A DNA stretch of 64,000 nucleotides from Hyposmocoma kahamanoa (GCF_003589595.1 NW_020653766.1:3527082-3591081), one strand, 5' to 3'. Shown: positions 36,371 through 49,700, counted from the first letter of the stretch. Numbers and translations: made by a program. The notes: generated by a model not told the origin, from the sequence alone.

Positions 36371-38370
36371 CTTAAAACCGCTCGGCAGACACAATACAAA
36401 GCACACAGCACTAAAACAAAAACCCATCAACTTCATATCACAAAATACAAAACGGAACTCCTATTTAGCAACGTACGTAAACATTTGTGATGTGACAAAA
36501 AGGAGCTGACGTTTGTCACGTTATTACCGCTGCATAAACACTAGCGACAGTATTAGTTAATTTGGTAGATTTTGTCCATAACAAAAATCCAAACAAGCAA
36601 ACTACCCTCATCTCACTAAAACATGCTTTCGTAGTCGTTCCTTAAATAACAAGATGATTTTATTCTGTTCTAATTTTAATTTTAATAATTAACTTCTCAA
36701 AATACATAATAGTGATGTCTAAAATGCAGAAGCAGTGTTTGTCAATCAACTTCAATTATATATATATTTTTAATTTACATACATAGAGTCTATTGTCCAG
36801 ATGCCAGCAAAACTAATTAGGTTCACCGAGATTTATTTGCGAGCATCATTTTAATTCAATCGATCGCACTTTTTCGCTGCACTGATAGGTGGGGAAGAGA
36901 TGTCTTTTTAATGTCAACTTTCTTATTATAAAAAGTAATGTTCAAACTTAGTTCAAAAAACAAAAGAAATCCTCTTTAATTCAGTACAAAACAGATTTTA
37001 TTCAAAATTCTAAATCACAGCAACGAAACAAAAAGTTGCGAGTTCTAACCCAGCATTAACGTCAAAGTCTCATCTTCTATATAGCTTTCGTTTTATTTTA
37101 ATACTAATTGACTATTCATTTATAAATATAAATCCATTTAAATACTTTAATTTGAAAAAGCGAAAGAAAAACAAAATTATTATTGTGTATCTCCAAACAA
37201 AGTAGCCATTAACATTCCACCAATCAGAAGTCGAGTTCTAAAACGCGCTGTTAAAGTTTTCCCACAAATTAAATGAAATATTTGAGTAAAATACACTCAG
37301 ACGGGGTCAACTGCCTGGATGTAAGCTAGTTTGTCAAGCTAGTAAAAATAATTTGGCTATCTGTCGGTTGAGACCCGTTCTAGGGTGCCGACTTTAAGGG
37401 AAGCCAGAGGTCCGTCTAGACGTCAGTCCTTGACCCTGGTTCTTCCGATCCAGGTGGTAACTATGGGCGTTAAGCGTCCATAGGTAGTACAACCTTAGGG
37501 TTATCTTGACTCCACTTTTTGTCTCCATAATTCGCGGAATCTGTAAAAACTGTAGCGATTATTTGGCTAGGTTCAGATGGACGCGCATGCGTAAGGCTAG
37601 TAAACAGACCAGTGTCCTGATTTTGATTCAAATCCGAATTCTATCCGATCGGGTAGTCTCGAAATCAGATGTGTTTCTGAGCGAGAAGATGAACCTGATT
37701 CCTACTATATCTTTCTAATTTGTGAGTTAAATCAACTATTGTTTCGTTTAGAAATGTCAAAAGTTTAGCTGGTTGTGAATCGCAATTATCAGCCTCGACT
37801 CGGAAAAGACGCAGTTTCCGATCGGGAAAGGCAATCAAAATCAAGCTGCAGATCCCGTCTGTGGGCTAGTATGTCAGGGCGCGACTTTCGTGAGAGCGAC
37901 ATAAAAGCGCGAGATATTGATATTCTTTAAGCAAGAGTGGCTGTACCTATCGTGCTAGCCTTACTACCGTGCATTGACGCGCGTGACCATGCGTTGGTTT
38001 GGGACGCGGACGTTCAGATGATGACAGGCAACGCGAGATGCAAAAAGCAAAGTGTAACAACGAGACGTCCCATCGCGACAAAAACGCGATATCATCTGTG
38101 AAGTATTTCCTCTGAACTACACGTTAACGCGCAGGTAATGTAAATGTATAAATATTTAGACGCGTGATTTGAAAACTCGTGTAAAATTTTTGTTATCTGA
38201 ACTTAGCCTTATTTGATTAAGTGTCGATAAGTGTAAGTACACATAGTGTGGAAAGCCTACCTCGAAAATAATAGAATGATTAAAAATAAAGCGCAAAAAA
38301 ACTTATATTTACAAAACTTTTCTCTTAAATACACTGTCGTGTGTAAAAAACACGCATCAGTCTATGTCAG
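36371..38370. other. No feature recognised; distinct GC-richer block at about 37300-38110
   Basis: 36.4-37.3 kb is plain AT-rich. 37.3-38.1 kb shifts in composition and contains short internal duplications (GCTAGTTTGTCAAGCTAG) and a TATA-like CATAAAAGCGC near 37899. It could be LTR or other element sequence, but no ends were found. Confidence 0.35.
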
Positions 38371-38371
38371 A

Positions 38372-38485
38372 TACAGTGCCCCTCAGATCTTTGCGATTTA
38401 AATCTCTGAGTGGCACTGCAACTGTTATGGACAGGGGTGTCGCTTACCATCAGGCGCACGACTTGTTCGTCCCGTCCCTTAATAT
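38372..38485 (-). repeat. R1 repeat fragment
   Basis: Inverted: GTGCCCCTCAGATCTTTGCG to TGTTCGTCCCGTCCCTTAAT. Confidence 0.78.
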
Positions 38486-38489
38486 TATA

Positions 38490-39180
38490 AAAAAAGACAA
38501 ACAAGAACTCTTACAGTAAATAAACTTAAATTGGTGTCGACTATTTGGAGTATCCATTGTTTTGTATCGGAGGTTTCTAAAATTTTAATTTATAAAGTAC
38601 TCATATTCGATCAATGCGTAGTCGTACAAAATATTGTAAATTCAAGATTCATGATTTATCGAAAAATAGACTTAAAATAGTTACTATGTAAGCGCTTCTT
38701 CAAACACCGAGAACATAAAAATCCATAACGAAATCAATGTCTAGTGTGGGTAGTAACAATAAAACTTATATTCCTAATCTTAAGCGCGAAGAAACACAGT
38801 GTTCAAACACGCAGACAAAGCAATACAAAACATCCAACACAGTTATTAAAAAAAACACACAAACGCAATCCTAAAACGCGCAAGCAAAGTTTTCCCAAGT
38901 CTGTAACACAAATACATTTCTATAAATAGTAAAATCGGGGGTCCGGTTTCCAGAGGGGAGCCAGTTGGCACCAAGCTGGTCAGAGTTGGTGTTCTACTTC
39001 GTCCATTCCAGACTGCGGCACCGGCCGGGTGGTGAAAGCCAAAAACTCCTGTAAAGGCGTGATAGTCGTGTGATAGCCAAGCGCTTACAATGTTGAGATT
39101 AGCGGATTGATTGACCGCCGATCACCTTCTGGTATTCCTGGCGAACTAAGTTCATTTGACCCTCAAATTTTTGTTCGTCA
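38490..39180. other. No feature recognised
   Basis: Intergenic. The frame at 38744-38929 is Lys/Thr-rich and not supported. Confidence 0.4.
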
Positions 39181-39189
39181 TCTTTGTCA

Positions 39190-39480
39190 ACCCATTTATT
39201 GAGGAGTACAGCCCCATATCTTATTATATAAGTTTTTTATAGTGACCCTCTCTATCAACCTCTTGGTTATGCGGGAACGGTACTATAACCTGTACGAGCC
39301 AACATCCAAACCACAGATCAACCCGTTTGCATGGACTTCATTCAGTTCAGATAGGTATCGGAACTTGTTAAAGAGCCCAATATCTTTCTACATTAGTTTT
39401 GATTATAGTGACCCTCCACTATAATCAAAATAACTAGGCACTATAACCTGTGCGCGCACAGGAACCTTGTATATTTAGGT
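39190..39480. repeat. Repeat with TTTTGATTATAGTGACCC words
   Basis: TATAGTGACCCTC and CACTATAACCTG(T/C)GCGCACAGG pairs occur twice here and again at 55110-55195, with a weaker relative at 56335-56405. Two parts here (39240 and 39400) may be tandem copies. Confidence 0.6.
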
Positions 39481-40670
39481 TCTGACCCTAGATCAGTTAG
39501 TGTACTGGCTTGTCACAGACCTCTGCCACTTGACTTCATCCGGTTCTCGAGAGTACGTAATACGGTACATAGTAAGTGCACGATGATTAAGTTACTTAAG
39601 AATACTTTTGCCAATAACCTTGCCGCTTACAAAAAGATTAAAAAGATAACCTTTTACTTAACCATGAGACGGATAAGATTCAAGTACATCCAGGTAGTCG
39701 CAGACTACATAATAAAATAAGTTATTTCCTACTGTAATTCATTTATTTATCTCCGACTTGCTCTTGACCGCTATTCGCTATGACATCATCTCGCTGACCT
39801 TTTCGTTTATTTTTGCACGTACGAGTATGCCTTTCTTTTTCGCACTCGCGCATATGTGTTCGGCTATCTCTTTCTTTCAGGACTAATTAAAAAAAGAATG
39901 AAGGGAACACAAAAGTCTTTCTGGGAATCGCGTTGTTAGCGTGAAAAGGAATGTGCTTATTTAAATATCAAAAACGAGGCTAAATAAAAAACAGTATTGT
40001 TTTCATTGAATAATAATTTGCAAATAAAACTATTCTTTGGCATGTATCTGAGTCGAGTTGGTTTGTTAGTAAAGCCAAATATGCGCCATTTTAGATCGGA
40101 ATAACTTATTTTAAAAGATTATGACATTCTTATAAAAAACCGACCCCAAAATTTCGTGGAATTACATCTACATATTTGCCAAGTTTTATTGATACCGGTT
40201 AGTGCGCGAAATCCGTACATCCCCTAATAAAAGTTCGTAGTTCATGAACTATACATGCCTACAGTTGGCGCCACAGTCATGACACCTGCGCGCCACTGCT
40301 GCAGCGCTTCTACAAGCCTTTACAAACAATAACATTTAAAAGCATTTAAACACAACAATACGTAGGCAACATTTTTCGTATTTGCTCAAATAAAATAGTA
40401 GAATTGATTATACAATAATGCATTAGTCATTTATTACTCAAACAATGCAATACCTAAGCTATATTGCACACAAGTTACAAACGAAACACAAAAGACTGAG
40501 CAGCTCAATAAGGGACCTTAGGAAGCCATCACGTTTCTCAAGAGAAATCGGCTTGGGCCGCACATAGGAGCGAAAAAGATGTAGCGCGTTTCGCTCCGCC
40601 CGGGTGACGCAACTTTTGCACTTTTCGGTGTTATTGCATAGACATACCTAAATGAAATTTAAAAAGTGAT
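39481..40670. other. No feature recognised
   Basis: Includes a scrap of the ACCGACTTCAAAAA-type repeat (40138-40215). No credible gene. Confidence 0.4.
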
Positions 40671-40679
40671 CATTTAAAA

Positions 40680-40959
40680 CATTGATTTACAATTATATGG
40701 ACGTCGGGTCCGCGCTAAAAAGTGTCCGAACTTATAGGGCGTTAAAATCGTATACAGAGCGTCATTCACGCTTTAGTCTTCGTTTGTTCGACTGACAGCG
40801 AAGCAAGCAAAATTGGACAGTACTGCGATGACATTATAATTCAACGTTTTAGCTGTTTCATATTCCTTTACATGTCACTACGTTTAAATAGGTTGACTTG
40901 GGACATTTTTTTCGTGGTTTGTGTATTAGACCCGTCGTACATTTATTTGTAAGTCAATG
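40680..40959 (+). mobile_element. hAT-like MITE family 1, copy E (280 bp)
   Basis: 8-bp duplication ATTTAAAA at 40672-40679 and 40960-40967. One terminal base differs (CATTGATTTAC). Confidence 0.95.
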
Positions 40960-40969
40960 ATTTAAAAGC

Positions 40970-41830
40970 AAAAATAAGACATAGTAAAATTTAAATGTAA
41001 AAATTAAAACTATAATCTACAGATTAAAATATAAAAAACTAAAATATAATAAAAACCATATTAAAAATTAAAAATTTTACGTAACAAAAAAATTAAATTA
41101 AAAATTCTAAGCTTTGAATAAATAAACAATAATGCTTTTTCAGTCCGGTTTAAACCGATCGAGAGTCGATAAATGTGGTGAATCCCTAATTGTCAGTATA
41201 GCTAATTGCCTAAGTAACAAAAACTTTTTGTATTTATAATCTTTTTGACCTTTTATATCGTTTGAGATAAACTTCTAAATTGAACTGTTTTGGCGCCATT
41301 CCATGACTTTCTGGTTTGTCTATTATTATTTTGCTGTAGCAAATGTCATACACGCTTTGTCTTGTCTTGTTCAGTTATCATAAACGCCACGTTCTAACTC
41401 ATTCAGTTTACTGCCTAGGTCTCAATCTTCTAATAAATAAATAAATAAATATAAGACTGGAAAGTTCCATCCTAACCGGTCCTCCTTCGGTCGACTAGAA
41501 GGTCCTGAACACTCCATCCTTATGCCGTTGATATACGACCCATTCGCACTAAGTGCTTTGCTTCTCCTTTCGGATACGGCAAAGGAATGGATACTCTAAA
41601 GGCATCTGTGTTTCCCGAAATAACAATTTGGAGTTATTCTAGGCTCGTGTGAATAGGCATTTTTGAATAGAATAGAATAGAATAGAATAGAATAGAATAT
41701 GTTTATTTGCCAGAATACAGTAATTACAAAGGTCTTAAGTAAAATTAGGTACATTGTACTCAACCTGCAAGCAGATGTGCAAATATTAATGGGGTTCAAT
41801 GTTTCTTTAGTCTCTATAGTTTCTAATTAA
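40970..41830. other. AT-rich sequence with short tandem repeats
   Basis: An AAATT/ATAAA-rich block at 40970-41110, (AAAT)n at 41432-41450 and (AATAG)n x 6 at 41668-41699. No gene. Confidence 0.55.
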
Positions 41831-42165
41831 TGTAATGAATTTGTAAATTCTAAGTATTCTTTATTACTATAGAAGCAATGTGTCAAAAGCCATTTTGTCA
41901 ATTTTAATTTAAAAGTATGTCCTTGTAACAATTTAATTTCGTTTGGTAATTTGTTGTAAATAATTATACACATGTTGAAGCAGTTATTCTTATAAATTAC
42001 TTTACGGCAACGAGGTTGGTATAAGAGATTCATAATTTTTGCTCCAGTTTGCCTTTGAATGACTTCACCGCGTGTTTTAAAATATTGAGGATGAGAGTTG
42101 ACAAATACGCAGATATCCCTAATGTACATGCATGGCAAAGGTAATGTTCAGCCTTTTAAACAGCG
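41827..42165 (-). pseudogene. Non-LTR retrotransposon C-terminal fragment
   Basis: The minus frame MPCMYIRDICVFVNSHPQYF, then TRGEVIQRQTGAKIM and YNKLPNEIKLLQGHTFKLKL. The order YI..I..F, R...R, YNKLP..IK, F...K..LL is typical of the end of jockey/CR1-type LINE ORF2. Ends at a stop at 41827. Confidence 0.7.
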
Positions 42166-42599
42166 GTTTGCAACTGTCATCGAACCACGCACCGCAAATT
42201 GAGTCATGAGATTGTGATCAAGCGTGTGTCTATTGTTTATAAAAAAAATACTATTTATCAAATACACTATAGAAAATCATATGATAAAGACATGTAATCT
42301 TTAAACTGAGCTATTCTTATTTATATTTCTAATAATATGTTGAAACAAACAGAGCTTTCGCATAGTCCTGTTTTTCAATCTCTGCTCCCAGTCTCTGTAA
42401 TAGCAATTAACGTCACAATCCAACTTAGAGAAAATTTTAAAATTAACATGTTTATTCAAAGCCGATACCAAGCTCCAAAGGCTATCACACAAAGTTTACA
42501 ACTGAATAAATAAACAAATGTCGATAATTTAATTAAACATTTTACCAGTTTGGTGCCTTGAACTCGGTGGAGCAAAAAGCACGTACTTAATAGCATTAC

Positions 42600-43030
42600 C
42601 TACTGCGTACCAGTTTTGAAGAAGTTGCTGGTGAAATTACGGATACTTGGGACTTGTCAACGTTATGTCTTAGGGTGACAGATGCAGTGGCACTGTCCCT
42701 CAGATATTTGGAATTCAAGGTTCCGAGGGGCACTGCAACTGTTAGAGCGTTTACGCACTTCGTCAGTTCCGAATCCGAGAAATGAAGGTCCGAAATATCA
42801 CAGGGATCATTTTTATCTCTAGGTATGTACTTACAAGCGATTTTTGTATTTTCTCGGATTGGAATCGGACATAGTGCACAAGTGACATCCGAAGTGGGTC
42901 CAAGTTTTCGAGATTTGTCTAGTCTCGGATTCGGAACGAATACGGAAGGGCAGCAATGCGCAAATGCGCTTATAGTTATGTGTAACGCTTACCACCAGAC
43001 GCACGACTTATCGTCCCGTCACTTGGTATA
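42600..43030 (-). repeat. R1 repeat copy split by a MITE-like insertion
   Basis: R1 parts at 42600-42745 (GGTGAAATTAC..., GGGCACTGCAACTGTTAG) and 42975-43030 (ACGCTTACCACCAGACGCAC, TCGTCCCGTCACTTGG) flank the insertion at about 42746-42972. Confidence 0.75.
42746..42972 (+). mobile_element. MITE-like insertion, second copy at 59522-59735
   Basis: GTCACAGGGATC/ATCTCTAGGT, GAATCGGAC.TAGTGCACAAG and GAGATTTGTCTAGTCTCGGA recur in order at 59522-59735. Ends AGCGTTTACGCA and TGCGCAAATGCGCT are inverted. Confidence 0.72.
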
Positions 43031-43602
43031 TAAAAAAGTCATAAAATCTGCGAATTCTTCGCGACGAAAACATGTTATAGAATACTCTAATTCATAAAAC
43101 TGGTTCTCGCGATTCTAGTTTTTATCTTTGTTTAAAATATTTAACCAGTTTGGCTTGTATTCCAGTCTTGTGCACAAAATTACAATGTTATATAAGTGTT
43201 ATGTTACAAACTTACTTAGTATTCTATGTTTATACAAGTGTCATTGTTTTTATTTTAACAATTTGTTATTTTCTGCCTTGTTTGGTTGCGTATACTTGCT
43301 TAAATTTTATTGTAATGAATCGACCAAAAACTCAGTGCGGTTTTTGCCATTATTTAACTTTAAATGAATAAAAACATTATTATTGTCTATGGTCATTTTG
43401 AAAATAATATTTCAGCATGCATTTTGGGAATAGGCGGGTTGTATAGTTGTTGTTCCAGTAAAATGTTGTTGTTGTTGAATGTTATTTGTTATCAATCTCT
43501 GTAGCATCGTCAAGTAAAAGGTTATCTACGTAATTTTTTTGTAAATTGCAAGTTTTTTGATGAAAGCATTCCTATGTAACGACAATTTTTGCAACAATTA
43601 AA

Positions 43603-43799
43603 TGCCTCCGTGGCCGAACGGTTTCTATCTGCCACGCAGAGGTCTCAGGTTCGATTCCTGGGCCGGGCGAAATATTTGTATGACCTACATTTATTTCTCT
43701 CGTGAGTTTGGGGGTAATTTGTGGTTGTCTATGTGTGTGTCCATGGCACCCGCGACACAGGGTTTCCCTAGTGCGGGGCTATGTTGAGTGTGTGCGTTA
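43603..43799 (+). mobile_element. tRNA-derived SINE (type B)
   Basis: A-box TGGCCGAACGGTT, then a short deletion, B-box GGTTCGATTCC, full body to GTTGAGTGTGTGCG. Confidence 0.9.
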
Positions 43800-45170
43800 T
43801 TGCGTTATTGTTATTATTAATTTCATTCCTATCGTTTATCATATCTTTCATTACAAACAACTTCTACATTTAATCCCTTGCGTTGGTTGTGACTAAAAAC
43901 CAGCGCCTTAGGGAACTTAGTTGAGACAGCGCCCTTTCACTGCTATGACAAAAAGGTTTTTTGTTCCTCTTGTATTTAATCTGTATTTGTGTCATGCTAG
44001 TGAATAGTGTTTGTCTATCTATCTATCTGTCTATCATTTTTTGTGTAGCAGTTTTCCCTATGACATAAATAGTGTTATATTAATATGACGCAACCAGACT
44101 GAAGATATCTGACGTAGACCTGTTAGGCTGCTAACAGATAGACTGCATGTCTGCAGTTGATTACAACCTCACGCATTAACTGCATGTAGTTGAAAACACA
44201 TTTTTTTAGGTATTGTCATTCTTTTATTTATTGACAGTTATTCATTACAATTTGATTTACATAATGCTTAATGTCCTTATACAAAAAGCCGGCTGAAAAA
44301 TGACAAGAACACGAAAAAATGCACGTGGATTGTACGTGGTTGCACGGGTCTATGGTACATGGGCTATAGTGTCTGTCTACTCGAGTGGGAGACATGAGAA
44401 GTATGTTAGTAAAGAAATCAACGCACTGTTAATTGTTTGTTTAATTACTCATGAACATAAGATGCCAAATAAGGCGCCTTGGCCAGTTTTATCTGAGACT
44501 AAAGGCGTTGTTACATCATCGACTCCCCAAGTGGCTTTATTTATGTCATAGATCACGAATTTGCGAAATTGTAACCTCACAAGCTTTGATATAAATTTTC
44601 ATATTATAATATTCATAATATTGCGGTGCCCTGCAGGGTTACATGGCAGATCACAACAAATTGTATACCTACTACTACTACCTACCCATGTAATGCAATG
44701 ATTAAATGAATATGAATATGAATATGAATATATTTGAGATGAGTACATCCAGTGCCGGCGTTAACCCATATAGCGCCCGTATGCACATCCGCGTAAATGT
44801 TTGTGTGTGAGCATATACATATGTATAAATGATGTGGATTTCTTCACATTAACAGATTTTCGGTGTCATGATAATTTACGGTTAAAAGTGTGTCTTGGAG
44901 CACTTTTTTAACTGCATACTTCGACAGTGTATGAATGTGAGTTAAATTGTTCACCTTATTGTATAATTTACAACTTAGAGCATTATATTGCTGTTTGGCC
45001 CATGTAGTGCGACATTTTACCGGAGCGCTCCCATTCTACTGTTTGTAGTAGCAATGGAGTAAGGTAGTGACTGATGTCTACGCAGAAGTGTCCGCAGTTT
45101 CTGCACATTCATTGTACAGGTTAGCAGTAGAGTAAATTGTAATAATACTTAATCAAAATATTTTTATGTA
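43800..45170. other. No gene recognised; microsatellites
   Basis: (TCTA)n at 44012-44034, (GAATAT)n at 44705-44730, and the MITE scrap GGCTGCTAACAGATAGACTG at 44124. The frame at 44300-44551 has no recognisable domain or splice context. Confidence 0.45.
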
Positions 45171-45285
45171 AGGCTCAGTAAAGCTCCTTGTGAAGAGTTC
45201 GTCCAGGGAAGTGCTGCCACCTTATCTATTTCTACAGGTATTTAATTTTGGAAGAACCTCTTCAACACACCTGAGAACACAACAG

Positions 45286-45825
45286 CAAATCGATTCAGAA
45301 CCTTACGATAACTCTGTTGTCGACCGATTCATTAGATATCGTACGATTTCTTTTAATTTTTATTCACAGTAACCGAATCGAACGTCAAACTGTCGTATTC
45401 GAAACCGAACCGAAATGACGTCACACCCGTACGATTACTCGTACTTCTCGACACCGGCAAAGGCTACAAACGTTATTCAAAACACAGTTATGGAATGAAA
45501 GTTGCCGAAACATCCTACTATTTTAAATAAAATCTGGATTTTGTTCAATTTTATTAATTTATTTTAATGCGAGACTAATGCATTCCTATATTTCAGACCT
45601 TTAAAGTCTTAAAAATGTATATAAAGCGATTTCATTTTTTTTATAATCTATTTTCGCTAACTACACGACTAACTCCGTAAACGTTGTTGGATAATTTTTT
45701 TATTTATATTTAGATTGTATCCGAATCCCAATCGAACGTTTTAACTCGAATGTTCTGAATAGCTCGGAAAGCGCCCTTCGATTGGAGAACGATATCCAGT
45801 CGAACGATTCGGTTAAAATATCGAA
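45286..45825. repeat. About 540-bp repeat (partner of 7415-8262), uninterrupted copy
   Basis: Starts AATCGATTCAGAACCTTACG and runs to GAACGATTCGGTTAAAATAT. Serves as the empty-site reference for the SINE insertion at 7.6-8.0 kb. Confidence 0.72.
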
Positions 45826-47795
45826 GAGAAAATAAAGGATAACCCTAAATATTTTTGGTCGTTTTTGAAGTCGAAAAGAGGTGGTCAGAGTACGTATCTG
45901 GAACAATGACGAATGGCACAGTTTTATCTGCAGATGGTAATGAGATATGTAATTTATTTGCTGAGCATTTTTCGTCTATATATCGGGATATAGGAGACAA
46001 TGCACAGAGTCCTTGTTCTGGATCGATGCAGCATCTTAACTTTAGCAGTGCTTGTCTCGCGTCTATTTTTGTTACTTGAGATGCAGTGTTGGATAAATTG
46101 AGAACACTAAATGTAAATAAGGGCTCAGGTCCGGACTCTATTCCTGCGGTTTTCTTCGCTAAATGTGCTGATAGTTTAGCTTATCAGTTGCAACTTATTT
46201 ATAACAGATCTTTATCTGTGGGTATTTTCCCATGCTCTTAGCAATTGACTCAGGTCGTGCCAATTTTCAAATCTGACGACGAAGTGTTAGTGAGTAATTA
46301 ACGGCCAATCTCATTGCTGTCGATTCCTGCTAAGTTATTCGAATCTGTCGTACACCCAATTATTAATAATCATTTTAAACAATTTTTTATGTATAAATCA
46401 ACATGGATTTGTTAAAGCGAGATCTACGTGCACAAATCTTGTTTCATTTGTCGTGAGTGTAATTGGATCTGTCGATAAAGGTGGCCAAACAGACGTAATG
46501 TATACAGATTTTAGCAAAGCTTTTGACCGCGTATCGCACAGTGTACTGCTGGAAAAGCTTCCATCTACGGTTTTGGTGGAACAGTATTTCAATAGTTACG
46601 CTCGTATGTAAAGGATCGTTCATTTTATGTGGTTGTTAATGGATACAAGTCTAATATTTTTAGTATAGCTTCCGGCGTTCCTCAAGGGTCACATTTGAGG
46701 CCACTTCTCTTTAATATTTTCATAAACAATATTTCCGAGTGTTTTTCAATACCCTATTTACATGCAGATGATTTGAAATTCGCGAGAGTCATCGAATCTC
46801 CTATGGATGTATCTCTGTTGCAAGCTGATCTGGATAAACTGCAGGAATGGTACTCTACTAATCAGATGAGTCTTAATATTAACAAATGCTCACACATAAA
46901 ATTTTCAAGGAAACTAAATAATATTTATTCTAATTATAAAATTGACGGACATTTGTTGCGGGAGGTGGATAATATCTGAGATCTGAATAGAAAATATCAT
47001 CAAAAGGTCTTCCAAAGTCCTGGGTTTTGCAATAAGGAACGGAGAGGTATTCCGCTCTCCTGCTACAAAAATACTTTTATATAATAACCAAGTTCGCAGT
47101 ATAATTGAATATTCTAGCCCGGTTTGACGCCCTCATTATGCGAATCACATGTTGAGGCTTGAGCGAATACAAAAGAGATTTCTCTGGCACTTAGCGTACT
47201 CAGTGGGGTTGGCCAGAAAGTTGCGGTCGTATTCCTATAGACTTGTGCATTTTAAAATCTTATCGCTCGCACAAAGGGGAGAATTATTGGACTTAACTTT
47301 TCTTTGTAAGGTTTTGCGTTCGTACATAGACTGTCCACAACTGTTGGCTATTTAACTTCAAAATTCCCTCCAGATACCCTAGGTTTACTATTGCTCCTTT
47401 AGTGCCACCATTCCGTAAGACCGTTCTGGGCTTTAATTCCTATATCCCAAGGCTCTGCAGACTATATAATAAGCACAGTCACGTATGCGACACATTTTGG
47501 CATATTAATTAAACCTTAATTAATTTTTGTTTCTTTTTTCCGCCATCTAGTTTGATGCTGTCCGAGACCCTTGTTCACTTGTATTTGTTGGTTTTGTTTG
47601 TATTACTTTTTTCTTTTTTTTAAATTTAAGTAGCGGTTTTTAAATTCTATATAATTTACATTTTACGTTGTTTTTGCAAGATGTGTTCACTCATAAGTAG
47701 TTGTGCAATTTAGATAAGAACTCCACCAAATTGAATTTATAGTATGTTACATTGTCTGTAAGTGAACCAATAAAAAAAATATATTTTTAAATTGC
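45826..47795 (+). pseudogene. Decayed jockey-like non-LTR retrotransposon, 5'-truncated
   Basis: A reverse transcriptase read across frames. The order is KYFWSFLKSKRGG, then NVNKGSGPDSIPAVFFAKCA, a broken NQHGFVKARST segment, TDFSKAFDRVSHSVLLEKL (the LDF..AFD motif), ASGVPQGSHLRPLLFNIFIN (GVPQGS..GP motif) and LHADDLKF in place of the catalytic YADD. The C-terminal LERIQKRFLWHLAY and a 3' UTR ending AATAAAAAAAATATAT follow. There are at least six stops or frameshifts. Upstream ORF1 and the endonuclease are missing. The 5' end sits inside another repeat. Domain order places it with jockey-like LINEs; the clade is not certain. Confidence 0.85.
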
Positions 47796-47952
47796 TTTTC
47801 ACGTATGACCACATGTGGCTTTGTTATGTCAAAGGTAGGTACGATAAATCGGTCAGCCTTTTGGTTATTTTCCGTGTATAAAATTGTTCGAACGAATACA
47901 TCCGTGCTCAGATGTGGGATATGCGCGCATTGACAGTGTTTTTAGTAATAAT

Positions 47953-48135
47953 AACGCGCACACTCATAGCCCTGTCAGAAAATCGAGAATCGCGGGTGCC
48001 ATGGATACACACATAGACAACCACAAATCACACCCAAACTCACAAGAGAAATAAATGTAGGCCATACAAATAGGTATTTCTTTCGGCCCGGGAATCGAAC
48101 CCGGAACCTCTATGTGGCAGTCCAGCATAGTAATC
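47953..48135 (-). mobile_element. tRNA-derived SINE (type B), diverged
   Basis: Minus-strand copy with GGCCCGGGAATCGAACCCGG (B-box complement) and a degraded head. Confidence 0.85.
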
Positions 48136-49544
48136 GTTGTTGTAAAGTCTGTGTTGCAAGTTTTATGCAAAAGAAGGGCCTAAAAAAAACAAAAACGTCT
48201 TATTAAAAAATCATTACATCATAGGTGCTTCCATAGAAATGGTACTTCATTTTAAAGTTCATAAGAATGTTTTTCACTAGCTAATTTTCACCACGAACTG
48301 AAATAAACCGCGGCAAAGGGCCACATCAAAATGGTTTAAAAATAAATAAAACAGGTGCACTTTCATTCGACCTATTTTCTTAATTATACGTTTAAGAGTC
48401 TGTTACTATGGAGGAATGGTTAGGCTATAACTGTGTGTAAGGTAAACGAATTGACGCTTAAACAAGCAACACAGTACCCCAGAGTACCATTTAGTTTCAT
48501 TTAAGCTCAGTTTAGTTTGAATGGAGGTAATTATTCTTTTATCGTTGTTTCAATTGTATAACGCACAAATTATAGTAATATAATAAAAATACCATTAATT
48601 ATCTCCCAACAAGTACAAAATATTAGTACATAATTGAACGTAGAGCTTAGACATGAGAGACAGGAGCCCAAACTAGGTANNNNNNNNNNAGGTGTTCGGT
48701 TTTTACACAAATTAGATACAGAAGCAGAAGAGCTTCTTGTGAGAAAGTTCGTCGAGGGAAGTATCTTTCCTATTTCTGCCGCCAAGCAGTAATGTGAGAA
48801 CTACTGAGTTTCGGTTCCGAAGGGTAAATGTAGACCCACTGCTGAGCACAGGCCTCCTCTTATAATGAGAGGGCTTGGACTGTAGTTTCCACGTGAGTCC
48901 AATGCGGATTGGGATCATTCAAATGCTTTTCAGATGTATTCATGGTAAACTTCAAATTAATTTTCGCAAATAAATTCCGAAATACTCATACATGCATGCT
49001 ACCCACAACCACTGATTGAGAGAGGAAGGTAAACCTACCACGGCTACCATGAGTACCACGGCTCCAGCACTTATTACAAGATAATAATTTTAAATTAAAC
49101 ATCTCTCATATTGCACAAAAATCACCTCACTATCGCACTCATATTTCGCAGTATCATATTTATAACCTGACCCGTAAATTTTTGTAGCTCCACGTCCTCT
49201 TTATCTCTGTTGGCAATGAACTTCGAGAAAGACGTGTTTATTCAAAGATATATATTAAATTTTTATGTCTAAACATTTTATACGATCAAGACGTTACGCT
49301 TATATAACGTGTTTTACAGCATAAAGTTTTCAAAAGATTAATGGGATTTTTATGAATTACATACGGTAATTGTATGTTACAAAGATGATCCGTTTTCCTG
49401 CTCCAAAACACGTGTTCTGGCCTCCATAGCCACCGTTTTACAACTTGCCGTATTTCATCGCTAACTAAAAGGTTTGGTAGCACCTTTCACTGTTGCACAG
49501 TCAACAAGTAGAACTCCCTTCCAGGCGCACGTATTTCCTCCTTC
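48136..49544. other. R1 scrap and a 10-base gap; otherwise unrecognised
   Basis: R1 fragments at 48730-48830 (inverted). N at 48680-48689. The sequence near 48835-48960 resembles CTGAGCACAGGCCTCC-type repeat tails. No gene. Confidence 0.45.
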
Positions 49545-49700
49545 TTTCCATTCGGGTCTTTCAAACGAGGCGTGAAGAGGTATCTTGTAAGCGTACAGGG
49601 TGTAAGTGCCTAGGGCAGAGATTATATCAAAACTGCATTAAGTACCTTCACGTTTGGATTTAACATCAGGCGGAGATGAGTCACAAAATTATGTAGTAAG
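49545..49700 (-). repeat. Unclassified repeat, inverted partner of 24448-24620
   Basis: AAACGAGGCGTGAAGAGGTA and CACGTTTGGATTTAACATCA match the partner's reverse strand. Confidence 0.65.

Noticed and set aside
44300..44551. Plus-strand frame of 83 codons
   Set aside because: No recognisable domain, no splice signals and AT-rich flanks; length is within chance.
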